A stretch of DNA of 64,000 nucleotides from Pilatotrama ljubarskyi (lineage: Eukaryota; Basidiomycota; Agaricomycetes; Polyporales; Polyporaceae), in the NCBI GenBank assembly GCA_022385805.1, contig MU277717.1, positions 186,001 to 250,000 on the forward strand, written 5' to 3'. Numbering within the stretch: position 1 is the stretch's first letter; the number at the start of each line of letters is the position of its first letter. The translations under genes were made by a program, and so were the position numbers. Positions 12,378 to 25,267 of the stretch are shown one piece after another. The notes under the pieces were generated by a model that saw only the letters and a program-made list of their open reading frames with translations, ran no database searches and had not been told where the DNA came from.

Positions 12378-13954
12378 CCTGGACGAATGTAACGGACGTC
12401 CTCACCCCGACATGCACATCGCAGGTCTATATATATGGTGCTTATAGACGATAGCATCTTGTCCGCCGGAAGACCGTTTGCGTCATCGCACGTCCGAATC
12501 ACCGTGTGAGCGACCTGTGCTTCATAAGCAGCAGCTTCCAATCTGGTCATGAGTCAAAGATGTAGAGTTTTAGGGCCGTAAGCATGCCCTTCTGTGCGGA
12601 TTGATAGTAGGATGAGAATGTCCGGACAATAATTCGGTGGTCCGCTGCAAACACGTGAATTGCCCTACCAAAGAGGATCTGCAGCATTGGATGGGTCGAA
12701 TTATATGCCTTTTCCCCGTACAGAGTCACCTTTGCATACCAGCTTGTACGGCCAGAGAGCAACCGCGGGCCTATCTGTGGGCAGCGCGGGGGACCTGTAG
12801 GGCAGTGCGGTGTCAACGCCTACGGCTGCCTTTAACGAAACTGAGGCTCTTCGATTCCCTTCTGCGAAGATCCTTGTGGCAAATCAGCAATCGCTGATCA
12901 CCAGCACGATCCCATTCATGCAGCAAGACGGTGCCTGCGCTTCGAATGGCAGCGCAAACTACGCACGCATCTTAGGCTGGCCATCTGAGTGCTCGCTGTT
13001 AAGCCAATTGGAACATCCCATTCCAATCAGCAAATGGTACCCAGACGACCAGAGGCTGCGCCCCTCCGTCGGCTCTACCTTCTGATAGCAACACGACGTC
13101 CTGGAAATTGCTGAAGCAGGCTTACCTGGGTGATATTGAAACGATCCATTGCACTTCCAATGCGCATTGATTATGCACAATGCTTCGAAGCGTATATGCG
13201 TCTCTTCAGTCTCTAGGCTCGGAACGCGTCGATCTTGTAGAACATGAGGTATACTCGCAGCCCAGGAGGGGACTGTCAGAGCTTGGTCAGAGCGGGTGTG
13301 TTGCCAGCGCTAGCAGGAAAGCCTGCCAAACTCGTCCAAAGCCCTCCCACGTGGCATCCATGCGCCCACCGTATAAAAACTCGCGTCCCCCGCGCCCGTG
13401 GCTGTTCTGCCACTCATTCCGGACTCGCACTATTGTCCCCCTGCGACCGAACACCCTTTCTCGCAGGAGTCTACCGCAAGTCCCAGAGCGACGTGGAACG
13501 CCCGCCTCTAGCTGGAGCGCACGCCATTCCTGCTCAGGGAGCGTCGGAAACGGCGGTGGCGTGCTTTTCCTTACCAGAGGTGGGACACGCTCTGAATTAT
13601 ATCACCTTCGACTTTGGCATGTCTGTCCCTGCGATTCGAGTTGTATACAGTGTAGTGCATTGAATGGCATTCCGAAACCGACGATCGACAATTGGTGTAT
13701 ACGTCGTAAGACATCTATGGGAGCCCTATCTATCTGGACGATTACACGGAGACTACATATATACCACCGGCAATTAGGCGGACGTAGGCAAGAAGGAACG
13801 TGAGAGGCCTCCCATCCATTGGCCTATCATTGGTATCCATGCGAAACGACTGTCAGCCGCTACGCTTCCGCGACATGTCCGCTCGGAGATAAAGCGCCCT
13901 CCCCGCCCCTCCACCCAAGAAAGTTGTGTCTTTACGGATAGCACTCCTTACCCT
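12378..13954. other. Intergenic region, 1.6 kb
   Basis: Contains the promoter of reductase copy 2 at its left end and the 3' flank of the DUF1275 gene at its right. Open frames on the plus strand (13180-13803 and 13244-13663) share no motif with known families. A TATAAAAA sequence near 13373 on the plus strand is not followed by a convincing gene. Confidence 0.55.
12428..12436 (-). promoter_or_regulatory. TATA-like box of reductase copy 2
   Basis: A TATATATA run about 52-60 bp upstream of the start codon at 12377 on the minus strand. Placement matches the sibling genes. Confidence 0.5.
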
Positions 13955-15055
13955 TTAGCCAGACACAGGCTTCCCGGTTCTCTCCGGCTTCCCGGGGACG
14001 AAGAGCCACCAGATGGCGATGAGCACGCGCATGCCCGTCCCGACCCCCAGCGTCGACGCCGCACCGACGGCGTCGATAATCGCGCGCCCGACGAAACCGC
14101 CAAGGAAGAGCGCGAAGATGGCGATGAATTTGTGGTCGCGCGAGATGACGCGCTGGCGGAAGTTGAGCAGCTTCGGGTCCGCCATGAGCTCGCACCAGAC
14201 GGTCGTGAGGACGACTGTTCACCGAGTGATGATCAGCGACATGTGCGCGACGACACGCAGCGGACACAGTGCCTGAGCGCAGCGGCCTAGCAGAGGAAGT
14301 GCGTCGGGGAGAAGGGAGAGACACTTACTGGTTGTCGCGAACTGCGTGTTCACCCGCTTGCCCATAATACCCTGCAGACCCAAGCTCGCGCTCATGAAGC
14401 CGACGGCGACGAACGTGAGGGCGTTCGTCCATGCCGGGTCGCCGCGCACCTCCGCGATGCTGCCCTGTCCGCTCTTCCACGCTGCAATCGCAGCGGCCAT
14501 GGTGAATAGCGCCTGGATCATCGTGCCGAGGAAAAGCCACGCGCGAGTCTTGGGACCCATCCGGTCGCCGATGCGTCCAATGGATGCGCCCCCAATGAAT
14601 GTGAGTACTGAGGTGAGCGCCTGCTGGTCCGCGAGGTGGAAGCTAGTGTCGCGCTGCCCTGGGGGCCCGGAGAAGAGGCGCGCGAGGGCGAGAGCGAGCT
14701 GGACGGAGTTGCCGGTTTGGAAACCGCACCAGACGAAGATGGCGGTGAAGGAGACGGAGTCACTGTCGTTGCGGGGAATCGAATCCGTGGAACTGCAAGA
14801 CACAAGTCGTGGAGACACTCACATGAACCCCGTCATGAAGCAGTATGCCGCGAGCGGGAAAGTCGACTGCAGTGGGTCGACGTCGGACATCAAATGACGC
14901 GTCGAGAAGACGGTGCGCGGGCTGGTCCATAGCCTCGCGATATCGACGATGGTGCTATGGGAGTCCTTCGAGGAGACTGGCTGGGGGAGGGCCTCCGCCT
15001 TTTGCTCCGCGTACTCCGGGCCCGTGGGAAGGTTGGGTGTCTGCTGGGTCGTCAT
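13955..15055 (-). CDS. DUF1275 (YoaK-family) membrane protein
   Basis: 318 residues, three exons: 15055-14823, 14792-14329 and 14214-13955. After a hydrophilic N-terminal tail of about 60 residues the protein has about six hydrophobic segments with DUF1275 hallmarks: FPLAAYCFMTGFI, SVSFTAIFVWCGFQTGNSVQ, the loop ADQQALTSVLTFIGGASIG, and LGLQGIMGKRVNTQFATT. YoaK-type proteins are integral membrane proteins of unknown, possibly transport, function found in bacteria and filamentous fungi; in fungi they are usually placed in the plasma membrane. The length fits the family. The start is the first ATG ahead of the tail, and all splice phases close. Confidence 0.88.
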
Positions 15056-15915
15056 GACTTGAGCACGCCGGGCGAAACAAAGAGCGTTATCCTTGCAGAG
15101 GTGGCGAGGCCGCCGAGGAGGGAGAGGAGGATGAGGGAGATGGTGGGGACTGGGAGAGTTTTGAGTGGCGGAGAGAGTTGAGCGTCATGGTGCAATCTCG
15201 GCAACACCGACTTGGCAGGGAAATGCTCAGCGGATAGCCGCTCCGGCCTCCCCGCACAGCCACTCTATCTCCGCTCCGCCCGCTCATCCTCGCCTTGCTC
15301 CCGCCCGCCAAGGCGCAGATCGTTCTTGGTTTGCTCTCGTAGGCTTTTGCTTTGCTGCTTTCGCAGCCGTAATATGACTCCTCATGGCTGCCGAGTGATC
15401 TCTCACCGCTGTTTTACGTTGTCTTGTGTCGGGAAAGACCCCGACGTGACTCTACGGCTCCGTCAGTGGCAGTCTGCCAATAGCTGCCGGGCCGCTCACA
15501 TTTGCGGCTCTACCTGCTTGGCTTGAGGTATGACCTGATGCGTGAGCTCCACTATAAGAAATCATCGCACATTCACAGGGACGTGCCGCAACCTCTCAAA
15601 CCGGGTGCAGACAGCGATTTGAAGCGGTGGAGATACTCTGCCGCGGGAAACCCTGACAAGGTTATGTCAATGCGTCTCCGCCGGCGGGCCCAGGAATACT
15701 GTAGCTTATGCAGATCGGGTGCAGATCGTTGACATATCATCACGTAGGTCTATAGGTAGTACAAGTACAACGGACTCGGAGCCGGGCACAACGGATACAG
15801 GTACCGCCACAATTGAAGACCTCCCGCTACATAGACATAGAGTACAAGCCATTCACTCGTCCATCGCCAATAAGCAAAATATGCGTCCGCTCAAGCGAAC
15901 ATGAGCTCAACCATC
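15056..15915. other. Intergenic region upstream of the DUF1275 gene
   Basis: Holds the promoter of the DUF1275 gene (leftward) and the 3' end of the DUF6535 gene. No gene recognised. It contains one copy of a 17-bp word (15629-15645) that occurs three times in the window. Confidence 0.55.
15629..15645 (+). repeat. 17-bp shared word, copy A
   Basis: GGAGATACTCTGCCGCG, identical to the copies at 32639-32655 and 38086-38102. Flanks do not match, so it is not part of a longer duplicated block. Confidence 0.65.
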
Positions 15916-18900
15916 TCATTCCTGCAAGGTCTCGGCCGTCGGCTGCCCTGGTAGCCCGAACCAGAGCACCTTGTTTCTGTAGAGCTCTTCAGCCTCATCC
16001 CCCGTTTTACCGTGATCAGGCGCTAGGAAGAGCATATGCAAGCGGCTGGCGATGTCATGTTTCATGAGGTGCGTCTTGAGTTCCTCGGACTCGGAGTCCC
16101 CGTAATCCCAGAGTGCTGAGATCAACCGGATGGTGGTGAGCGTGCATGCCCGCAACGCCTCGAACATATCGTCTTCGGACGGCTGCGCCACGAGGGACCC
16201 TAGCGCGACTCGTTCGTGACTGGTGACGTTGCAGGGCACGGAACAGGGATGGTTGTCTTCGGGCACATAGCGCATGAGTGCATGATACTCCGGCTCCTCC
16301 CATTGCACCCAATAAGCGATCTCCAGTGTGCGGAGGAGGCCTACAGCGATCTTCTCCAAGGGTACCCCACTCAAGTCTCCGTGTAGGTCATCCTGCAGGC
16401 CCAAGACAATCCTGCACCCCCTGGGTCCGCACGTACACCTTCCGGAAACCTGGTGGCATATGAGGCTGACGAGGCTTCCCATCGTCCGCCACGCGTAATG
16501 CCGCACGGTGGCTGATGTGCTTTGGCCCTGTTGCCCAACAAGGAGCGCGATGCAGAGTCTGAGTACCTCTAGTAGCACTGCGCTATCCGGCCGATCGTCC
16601 ACGCAATCGAAGCGATTGTAAAAGGTCAGATGAACGACGGTGCGAAGAAGATCTAGCAGTGGTTCTTGCATTTCTTCGTCCCTGAAGAGTCCCCCGCTGA
16701 GTTCGGCGCTGAAGCGGCGAAGGAAACAGAGCAAGGGTTGACGAAGAAGATCCATCGTCAGCGGAATGGCCAACTGACCTGGTGTCGGAGTGTTCGACGG
16801 CGGATAGCGGCGCTGCCGAAGTACAGGAACGTCACCGTCCGGAACGACCTTGCGCAGGAACCGTAAAGCAGGCCGCAGCAACTCCGTACGGATGAACAGA
16901 CTCTTCTTTGACAGCGTCAGCAACGGTCGCAAACCACCCAGCCGTACGAAGTCTGTGATGATCCCTGTCGCGTTGTTTCCTCCACTCGGCAATTGGGCCA
17001 GCCCTGGTTCGAGTCGGAACAAATGCTGCATGATGTCCGTGAACGCTTTGAACATGTCACTCTCGATATTAACAGGCTCCTCGCGGGAGTGTGAGGATAC
17101 ATAGATGACCCCCAAGGTCCGTGTGATGGCGTTGGCTGTGGAAGTATCGCTTGTCTCCTCGAACGCGAGCTCGTCCTGACGGAGGTGCGCCTCAGACAAC
17201 CTGGCACGGCGGAGGAACAAGGTCAAGATTCGACAAGCGGCTTGGAGGATCCAACGGCGGGCGTTATGAGCGGAGTCAGTACTAGTGTCCTCTTGGTCTC
17301 CGGATGATAGACTGGCTCCACTCGACTGCTCCTCGGAGGGCTCGGATGCGCCACAATCCGTCCACTTTGGATCGGGCCTAACGACATGAGCAAGCAGGCT
17401 TTGATCTTTTGCGCTGGCGTCAAGCAGGTACCGGAGGATTTCCATAGTCTGCTGGAGGAGATGGATCCGCGAATCGCGATTGCCCTTCACCGCAGGATCG
17501 AACATAGACAGATATACGGCAAGTCGGGTGCATCCAATAGTGAGCTGGGCTAGTACATGGCCTCCTGGTACGAAGTGTCGCCCTGCTCCTAGGCTCGAAT
17601 GCACTTCGCCGATGAATGCACGACAGGTCGGGTAAAACAATCGACAGAGCTCCTCTCGGTCATTGTAGTCGCCCGGTGAGCTTTTCCAAAGAAGACTCTC
17701 GACCGCCGTTACTGCAGCACGGAGAACGTCTGGATCGGTATCGAGGTGGATCAGTCCGGAGAGTGTTTGCAGTACACATTCAAGGTGGGGTGCTCTGAAG
17801 CGGGGGATGCGAGGCCTGACAGCAATTCCTGGGTGCTTTAATACCCAGGCAAAAGTACAAATGGCCCAGCAGAGCTGGAAGCGTGCTGCGTCGCTCAGGG
17901 GAGACCGGAGCATGAGGGTCGATAGTCTATCCAGCCAGAAGCGAACACCTCCCACGCATCCCATCGCGAAGCCACAACGATCTGGGTAAGAGATGTCGTG
18001 GAGGGCGAGATATATGAGGGTGTTCACTGCATCGACGGTAGTGGTATGTTGTGCAGAAGTCGGTATAAAGTTGGCAAGTCGCTCGATGAACTCGCCAAGC
18101 GCGACCGTTAGCCGTGGCTGAGCTGACGCATAGATCTCTGGCATACGGATGGACAGTCTCAACGCAAAGCCAACGACGGACAGCGGCAGTGTGCGGGCCT
18201 CCTTGAGGAAAGACATCACCATGCCGCACGTCTGTGGTAGCAAGTGAATTCCAGATCGGGGACCGGATTGACCGTCGGTAACGAGACAAGGGATCTTCTC
18301 TCGGGTTGAGGCATATTCGGGAGTCACTGGAGACGAGGCAGAGAACTCCGGCCCATCTGCCGCCGCCTCAGACTCAAGAGCTGCCAGCGTGCCAAGGACG
18401 TCCACGACGACATCCTGTCGGGGATCAAAAGGTCTTGACAGTCCCTCTACATCGCATTGGTGTAGTAGACCTTCCAGAAATGCGATTGCGCCTTGCTTGA
18501 TGAAGAGCCGTCTGTGAAGCCTCAGTCCCGGGAAGTGTACAAGGGCCTTTCTGGCCAGATCTTCCGCGCGAAAGCGATTGGCGTTGCGCATCAACCAGAG
18601 AATTATGCGTGCGTCCATGAGGCTATCGTGTTCGGCAACGTATTTCTGGTCTTGCGCACGAAGAGAGGAAATCCGCAGAGCCCCGCCAGCCTCCGATCCG
18701 CGACCACTAGGTGAAGCGACAAGGGTTGTCGATCGGCGGATGCGCGACATATCGACGGCGTAGGACAATGGAGTGCCAGCATCGCGAGCGTCATGACCCC
18801 GGGCCATAAATGTCCGAATCACCGACTCAGAGTGTTGATAACTCCTACGGAGGTGGCGGGATAACTCGACGACCCATTGGCGCAGATGGGTGTAGGCGAG

Positions 18901-20404
18901 AGTCACGAAGTCAACGAGTGCAGCCAGGAAGACCGTGAAAGACGTCTTGAAGGGGCATTCAGGGAAGAAATACGCAAGAAGATTGGTGCCGAAGTATGCA
19001 ACAGCAGTCATGCACACCAGGATGGTGGATATGACGGCGACGGTGTGATTGATATCCCAAACGAAGTCAACGAGGCCAGCGAGGAAGAGGAGCAGGGATA
19101 CGTGAAGTAGAATAGGGAGGAAGGAGAGTATTCCAGGTAAATTCCACTGCTGCATGCCGTCCATGCGATATTGTCGATGGCGCGCCCGCAGGATTGGAAT
19201 CGGGGAGAGCCCAGCGAGTAGATAGTTTACCCACTGCTTGGCTAAGATAGCAACGAGCGCCGCCGCCAAGCTGATAATCAGACTTGAGATCCAGTACGCA
19301 TTGACGCGGACAGCAGACGCAGTGAGGTTAAACTGCGAGCCGACTCCAGCAGCCTGACCTGCAACAGAAGCGCTTCGCATTGCCCGCAGCTCGACGAGTA
19401 TCGCTTGCAGCAATTCCGAGGATGGGTCGGGTTGCAAGTTTTGGTACGACTCCACGATGAATGTCGTAGTAACCGCAGAAAAAAGAGCTGCCTGTGAACT
19501 AATCAGCGCCGCATCGCAACGCTACATGCACGACGATGCTCACGAATATCAGTATGGAGTCAAGATCTGTGTTCCAAGCCTGAACGGTCTCTCTGTCTTC
19601 CGACAGTGCATGTTCCAGGTAGAAAGGGAGAAGGTCCGGCTTTGCCTGTGCGCTTGAGTTCTATGATGACACGGAAGGACTCGGATGAGATGCTGATCAC
19701 GACTCGCGCTACCCCGTCCAATGACGTACTTGAGTTTCGCCAGCTGTCTCCACCGCAGGAGCAGATCCTTGAGCTGCCTGTGATCGCGCCTTGAGCTCTA
19801 TCAACGATTAGGTCGAGAGCACAATGCAGCCACTCACTGGCACCTCCACCCTGTAACCCTCATCTCCGTGCATGTGCATTGCATTCGGAGACTGTGCATA
19901 TCGTGGGCTATCCCCGAAACCAGCAGCGTCGTGAATCGGGGCTCTATGGTAGCCAGATATCCATTCTTCGACATGTCCGGATACGTGAGGATGTGTCGTG
20001 TAATATGATGTCAAAGGGTTCGGTACTTGCGCGCGCGCACGCGCTCCGCTATCGAGCACCGGGTTCCGTGTGAATAGCAGTGAACCCGCGGGGGGACCGT
20101 CCCCTGCTGTCGAAGGGGGAGGCATCGACCGCGTGAAATCACTCTCTGGGGAGCCAGGTGGCGATTGCACAGGCATATTGGGCGTCCATGTCCCATGGGA
20201 CACAAGCGGGGCGTGTCTGGCCTTCGGGAAGGGGTAAGGACGCCCATCACTCTCCTGAGGCGTCCGAGCTTGGTCTACATCGGTGGGCACTGTGCTGTCG
20301 TGGGACTTCTCCGAGCCCTCTAGTCCGTCCGTGTCACCTTGCTGACTCGAGGATGATCGCGTTGCCCCTTGAGGAGAGTAGGGCTCGGTATCTGGCATCT
20401 GCAT
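15916..20404 (-). CDS. Large DUF6535-domain membrane protein
   Basis: 1430 residues, four exons: 20404-19838, 19777-19730, 19645-19544 and 19491-15916, all joined in phase 0. The first exon encodes a Ser/Pro-rich polar N-terminus. The short exons 3 and 4 rebuild the DUF6535 core: AWNTDLDSILIF, then AALFSAVTTTFIVESYQ. More transmembrane segments follow (WISSLIISLAAALVAILAKQ, GILSFLPILLHVSLLLFLAG). The remaining 1100 residues look soluble and helical, with armadillo/HEAT-like leucine periodicity but no named domain. DUF6535 proteins are abundant in Agaricomycetes and have no known function. I chose the ATG at 20404 because an upstream in-frame codon at 20425 is GTG. Without exons 2-3 the long open frame would begin inside the domain, so the splicing model is important. 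Confidence 0.85.
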
Positions 20405-21124
20405 ATGTGACTGATCAGGACCCACACCAACGCGCAGTGGGGGGTGTGCATACAGGAGTGCTTCACGATGATAGTGTCAGGAGCTTCGCTCGCTGCGAGG
20501 ATGCGGGTATGCGGTCGAGGAAACAAGGACTAGTCCATTTATCTCCGTCGAAGGGGATAACATCTTCGACCACCACGACCACGTGTAATTACCGGACATT
20601 CTGTTGTGGGTGCGTGAGAGCTCCAGCTGCTGTTCTGCATGAGGCGCCTTCGCTCAGTCAAGTGATGTTGAGGGCTAGTGTGCGACTCGTCTTCCCAGAC
20701 CCTCCACTCTGAGCATACCATGCATAGTGATCTCAGTAAAAATCCGGACTGGAGTACAGATAGCTCACCTTTATCGAATTCGTGTCGATCCGAGGCGTCT
20801 GGGCGCATCCAATGTACCGTTCGTCCTTCCGGCGTAACGGGTTGAACAGGATGTCCCCGGGCTGAACCACATAGGAAAGGAAGAAATCTATCGTGATAGG
20901 CATTATAGTTTCACATCGTAGGTAAGTACACCGAAAACGCATGATGATGGATGGATGATGATCGTGGAGAGCCGTATCCGACTGTTCGAAAGCAAACACA
21001 CCGCAGCGACCCGTCCCTTCTAGTAGCAGCCCCTCCCTCAGCCAGCCGGAACGAATCCCCTAAAGCACAGCACAAGCACAAGCACGGAACACAAGCACGG
21101 AGAGCGAACACAGGCGCACGGCGC
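20405..21124. other. Intergenic region, 0.7 kb
   Basis: Upstream of the DUF6535 gene and downstream of ATP-citrate lyase. A short imperfect CACAAGCACGG-type repeat lies at about 21065-21105 near the lyase stop codon. No gene or RNA is seen. Confidence 0.5.
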
Positions 21125-24100
21125 TCACTGCATCTTGCCGAGCACGCGCGGCTGCGAGATGTCCGCCATGTTGATGAAGATGTCGTCCGCGGGGTGACGG
21201 TAGAGCGGCGCGCGGAGGCGCTTCTGGTCGAGGTGGTGGCCGATGAAGCCGATGCTGCGACCGAGGACGAAGAGGCCGTTGAGCGTACCAATCTGAATGG
21301 GTGGTCAGCGGACTTCCGGGGTGCCAGTCATCATACAAGACATACCTTGATGTACTCGTCAGCCTCCTCGGGCGTGAAGGCGCCACTGTCACGGAGCAAG
21401 TCAACGAAGCAGACAGCGATGCAGCCGTCGACGTTGAGGATGAGGGTGTCCTTCTTGGACGTGGTGACCTTCTCGACCGCGAGCGCGTAGTCGAGCAGGC
21501 TGTGGCTCGGGAAGTGCTTGCGCACGTACTCCTTCACGAGCTCGACACGGAGATCAGGGTTGTTGACGCTCTTGATCTTGTGGCCGATACCGCTGACTGT
21601 GGTGGCGTCATTAGAGACGCAATAAGCGAGCAGGGTGGTAGCTGATGTACGTACTAAGCTTGTTCTGCTTCCTGCAGGTGTCGACGAACTCGCGAGGGGT
21701 GAGACCAGTATCGCGGGCGTTCGAGAACATGGATGCGGCCTCGTCGAGGGCACCACCGAAGCGGGAACCGATGGTGAGGAGCCCAGACGCGAGCGAGGAG
21801 ATGAGGTCCTTGCCCGCACGAGTCGCGACGATCGTGTTCATAGCACTGCCCGAGCGTCAATACCGGCGAACCTCGGGGATCAGAGAGAAGAACAACTCAC
21901 CCAGAGACAGCGGGACCGTGGTCAGCAGTGAGCATGAGCACCATCTCGATGAACTTCGTGGCCCATGGCGGCAGACGACGCTTGAACCAGAGCAAGCTGA
22001 CGACACCGCCGACGCCGATGTCCTCCTTGAATACGTCCGAAATGCGCATGCCGGCGTACAGCAGCTCCTGGCCGCGCTCGTCCGAGATCGTCGAGATGAA
22101 GGCCGCAGGCTTGCGGATGAGGCCGAGCTCCTGCGCCCACTTGTAGTCCATCGGGATGACGGGCGGCTCGCGCTCCGGCTGGGGCTTGATCGTGCCGTTC
22201 GAGACGAGGCGCTCGTACGTCTGCTTGAGCACCTCGGGCAGGTCCTCGAACGTGTCGGGCACGATGAAGCCCGCCGCGCGCATCGCCGCGTTCTTCGCAT
22301 CCGCCGTCTCCATGTCGGAGTTCGCCATCGAACCCGCGTGCCCGAACTGCACCTCCGTGGTGAACATCTTCGCGCACGTACCGATCGACCACGCGATGAT
22401 AGGCTTCTTGATGATGCCCTTCTTCACGGCCTCGATGACGCGGTACTCCTCGATACCACCAACTTCACCGAGGAGGACGAGCATCTTGCACTCGGGGTCC
22501 GCTTCGTAGCGGAGGAGGTGGTCGATGAAGGTCGAGCCGGGGTAGCGATCACCGCCGATGGCGATACCCTCGTACGTGCCGTTCGTGGTGAGGGCGAGGA
22601 TGTTGTTCAGCTCGTTCGACATACCGCCGGACTTGGAAACGTAGCCGACGGATCCCGCACGGTAGAGCTTGGAAGCAATGATGTTGTCCATCATACTGTA
22701 ACACGTTTAAGCACAAATTCGGCATGATGAACGGAGAACACTTACCCTCCAGAGTTACCGATACGGAAGCAGCCGGGCTTGATACCACCGACGGTCGCAG
22801 GACCGATAATGAGGACACCCTTCTTCTTCGCGATGTGGAGGATCTCCCGCGCGTGACGCTCGGGCACGCCCTCAGCAATGAGCGCGATGCTCCTGATCTG
22901 TGGGAACTCGAAGATCTCGAGCGTGCTCGAGTACACACTACGCGAGCTCGCAAAGTTCACAACGACGTCGACCTCGGGGTGCTTCTTCACAGCCTCGGCG
23001 ACGCTCGTGTAAACGGGCAGGAGCGTCTCCTTTGTGCCCCAGTAGAACTTCTGGATATGGTGACCGCCGAAGGGGTAGATCATGGCAGCGACACTGGGCG
23101 TCTCGCGTCCGCACGAGTAGTCGAAGTCAAGCATGCCCTGAATCGCACGGGGCTGGAGGCCGTACACGAACGACCGCGTCTGCGCATCGAATGGCCGGAA
23201 CCAGGGGCGTGAGTGCTGTCCGCCGGTCTTGCTGTCGAAATTCACGATGTGGTCCTGGGCCTGGGTACGCTCGCCGTCGGGATGGATGCTTCCGACGGAG
23301 GGCTCAGGGGTGAGCTCTTTACCGGTAGACTCCTTAGGCGAAGAAGGGGCAGGGGTAGGGGCAATGGAGTGAATGGGGTTCTTGGGCTTGCCAGTCACAC
23401 CGAGAGCAAGGGGGACGATGGCGGTAATGTGGGTGTCGGGGCCGTAGACCTTGATGGGGACGCCGAGGGACTCGCCGAGAAGACGCATCGCCTTGAGACC
23501 TTCCTGGTAGTTGGGGCCACCACGGCGGACGTAGATCTTGACCTGGTGGGCAATGAGGGGAGCCTTGTACTCCTTCAGAGCGCGGATGATACCCTTGAAA
23601 GTGGCCGCCACGTTCGTGAAGTTAGCAATACCACCACCAATGATGAGGATCTTGCCGTCGGGGCGAGGCGTGCCGCGGGTCATCAAGTCGACTGCACGAT
23701 AGGTTAGCGCCGGAACGGCACGCGAACACTCTGCCTGAGTACTCACGGATGGTTTTCGCGTACTCGTAGGTCTGACCCTCAGAAGGAGCACCGGAGTACT
23801 CGCCATAGTTTGCGAGCTCGTGTGCGAAGCCGTGGGCGGCAATGGCATCAGAGTAGACGACGGAAGCACCACCGCCGGCGACCATCGTCCAGATACGGCC
23901 CTCAGGATTGAGGACAGTCAGCTTGAGGGAAGCACCCGTTGACGCGTCGAGCTTCTGGATGTACGCCTCCTCCTTCGTCAAGTCACGACCGAAGGGCGCC
24001 GGCCAGACCTAGCAATACTCCGTGAGTATATGTAATGGGCAGACTTGGTGCCTATATGCTTACCATCGGAGGGCCGCGGTCAGCACCGATGATCTTGCCC

Positions 24101-25267
24101 TTGGTCGTCGTAGCCTGAGGGCCCGACTCGTACACGGACAAGTCGCGGGCGATCGCCCACTTGGGACCGCAGATCGACTCGGCGGTCTGGTCGAGCTTCG
24201 CCGCCATGTCGAGGTAGTGAATGGTCGGCTCGCCGCCGTTGACGCCATCGAGAACGACGAGGGGATTGATCTCCAGGTACGCGAAGTGGAGATCGACATA
24301 GACGGAGTAGAGGCGGATGAGGAAGTCGACGAGCGTCTCCTTCTTAGCCGCGGGAACGTGCTTCAGGAGGGTGTCCGCGATGGTTTGCCGCGAAGGGAAG
24401 GCTTCGCCGACGGGGATGCTCAGCTTGAGAGCCTTCGCATCGACATCGCCGATGTCCACACCACCCTCGTGCGTGAAAAGGATGTAGTCGCCCTCGCGCT
24501 CGGAGTTGATGCAGACATAGTACTCGGCGTCGGAGGGGTGGGGCAGGAAAGGCTCGACGATGAAGTTGTTCAGCGTGCCCGTTACGGACTCGACCTACGA
24601 AAGAGTGAGTGAGCGATAGTGCCTGAGATCGACACATGTGCCCAATGCAGCCAGGAACCCGGGACGGAATGCGGAAAAGACTATCACGTGGGACGCACGA
24701 CGCGTCTTAGGCGACCTCACGCACTGCACGCGTCGCAGACGCGTCGCGAACAGAGTCTATGAGATTTAGAAGGCGGTATTGCATTCGTGGAGACGGGCGA
24801 TGCGCATCCCCAATAGATCGCGTTTGAGTCACCGGGGTAGCGATAGGCGCGCAATTGGCAGTATTGGGGGCGCGTCTGAGAAACTCACCTTCTGGGGCTT
24901 GCCCGCACGCTGGAGAATCCATTCCTTCGCCTCCTCCCAGGTCTTGTTGAGCGCGAGCAGACCGGCCTTACCGCGGCGCTTGATGAGCTGATCGGGCTTC
25001 GCTACGAGCTTGGTGGAGAAGACCCAGCCGGGGAGCTGGGTATCGGGGGTGATGGCGTTCGTAGCAGGGTCCCAGGAGATCTGGGCGACCTTGGGCGAGG
25101 GATAGGCAAGCTTGGTCTTCACCTGCGCAGAGGGGTCGACCGCCGGTGCGCGCTCGAGCCAGTACGCGAGCAGGAGCTTGGCGTCATATTCGCGGATGGC
25201 TTGAAGTCTAGCGTTAGCACACGCCCATGGCTGCATACACGAGCCTGCGCGTACCTTTCGAGGACAT
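21125..25267 (-). CDS. ACL1: ATP-citrate lyase, single-chain form
   Basis: 1155 residues, nine exons: 25267-25255, 25199-24889, 24594-24064, 24008-23747, 23691-22746, 22695-21901, 21845-21655, 21596-21346 and 21292-21125. It splits cytosolic citrate with ATP and CoA into acetyl-CoA and oxaloacetate, supplying lipid and sterol synthesis and protein acetylation. Domain order is complete: N-terminal ATP-grasp/succinyl-CoA-ligase beta-like part ([14 protein letters not shown]), CoA-binding part ([15 protein letters not shown]), the ligase segment with the catalytic histidine loop ([11 protein letters not shown]), and a C-terminal citrate-synthase-like part ([14 protein letters not shown]). The animal-like fused chain is the basidiomycete arrangement; ascomycetes use two genes. 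The 13-nt first exon MSSK-A is supported by the matching AIREYD start of homologues. The second intron (294 nt) is unusually long for this window. Confidence 0.97.

Noticed and set aside
20405..20425. Upstream start for the DUF6535 protein
   Set aside because: The codon at 20425 is GTG; the first ATG is at 20404.
21645..22727. 360-codon open frame on plus
   Set aside because: Antisense to ATP-citrate lyase exons and low-complexity R/D/E/L; no family resemblance.
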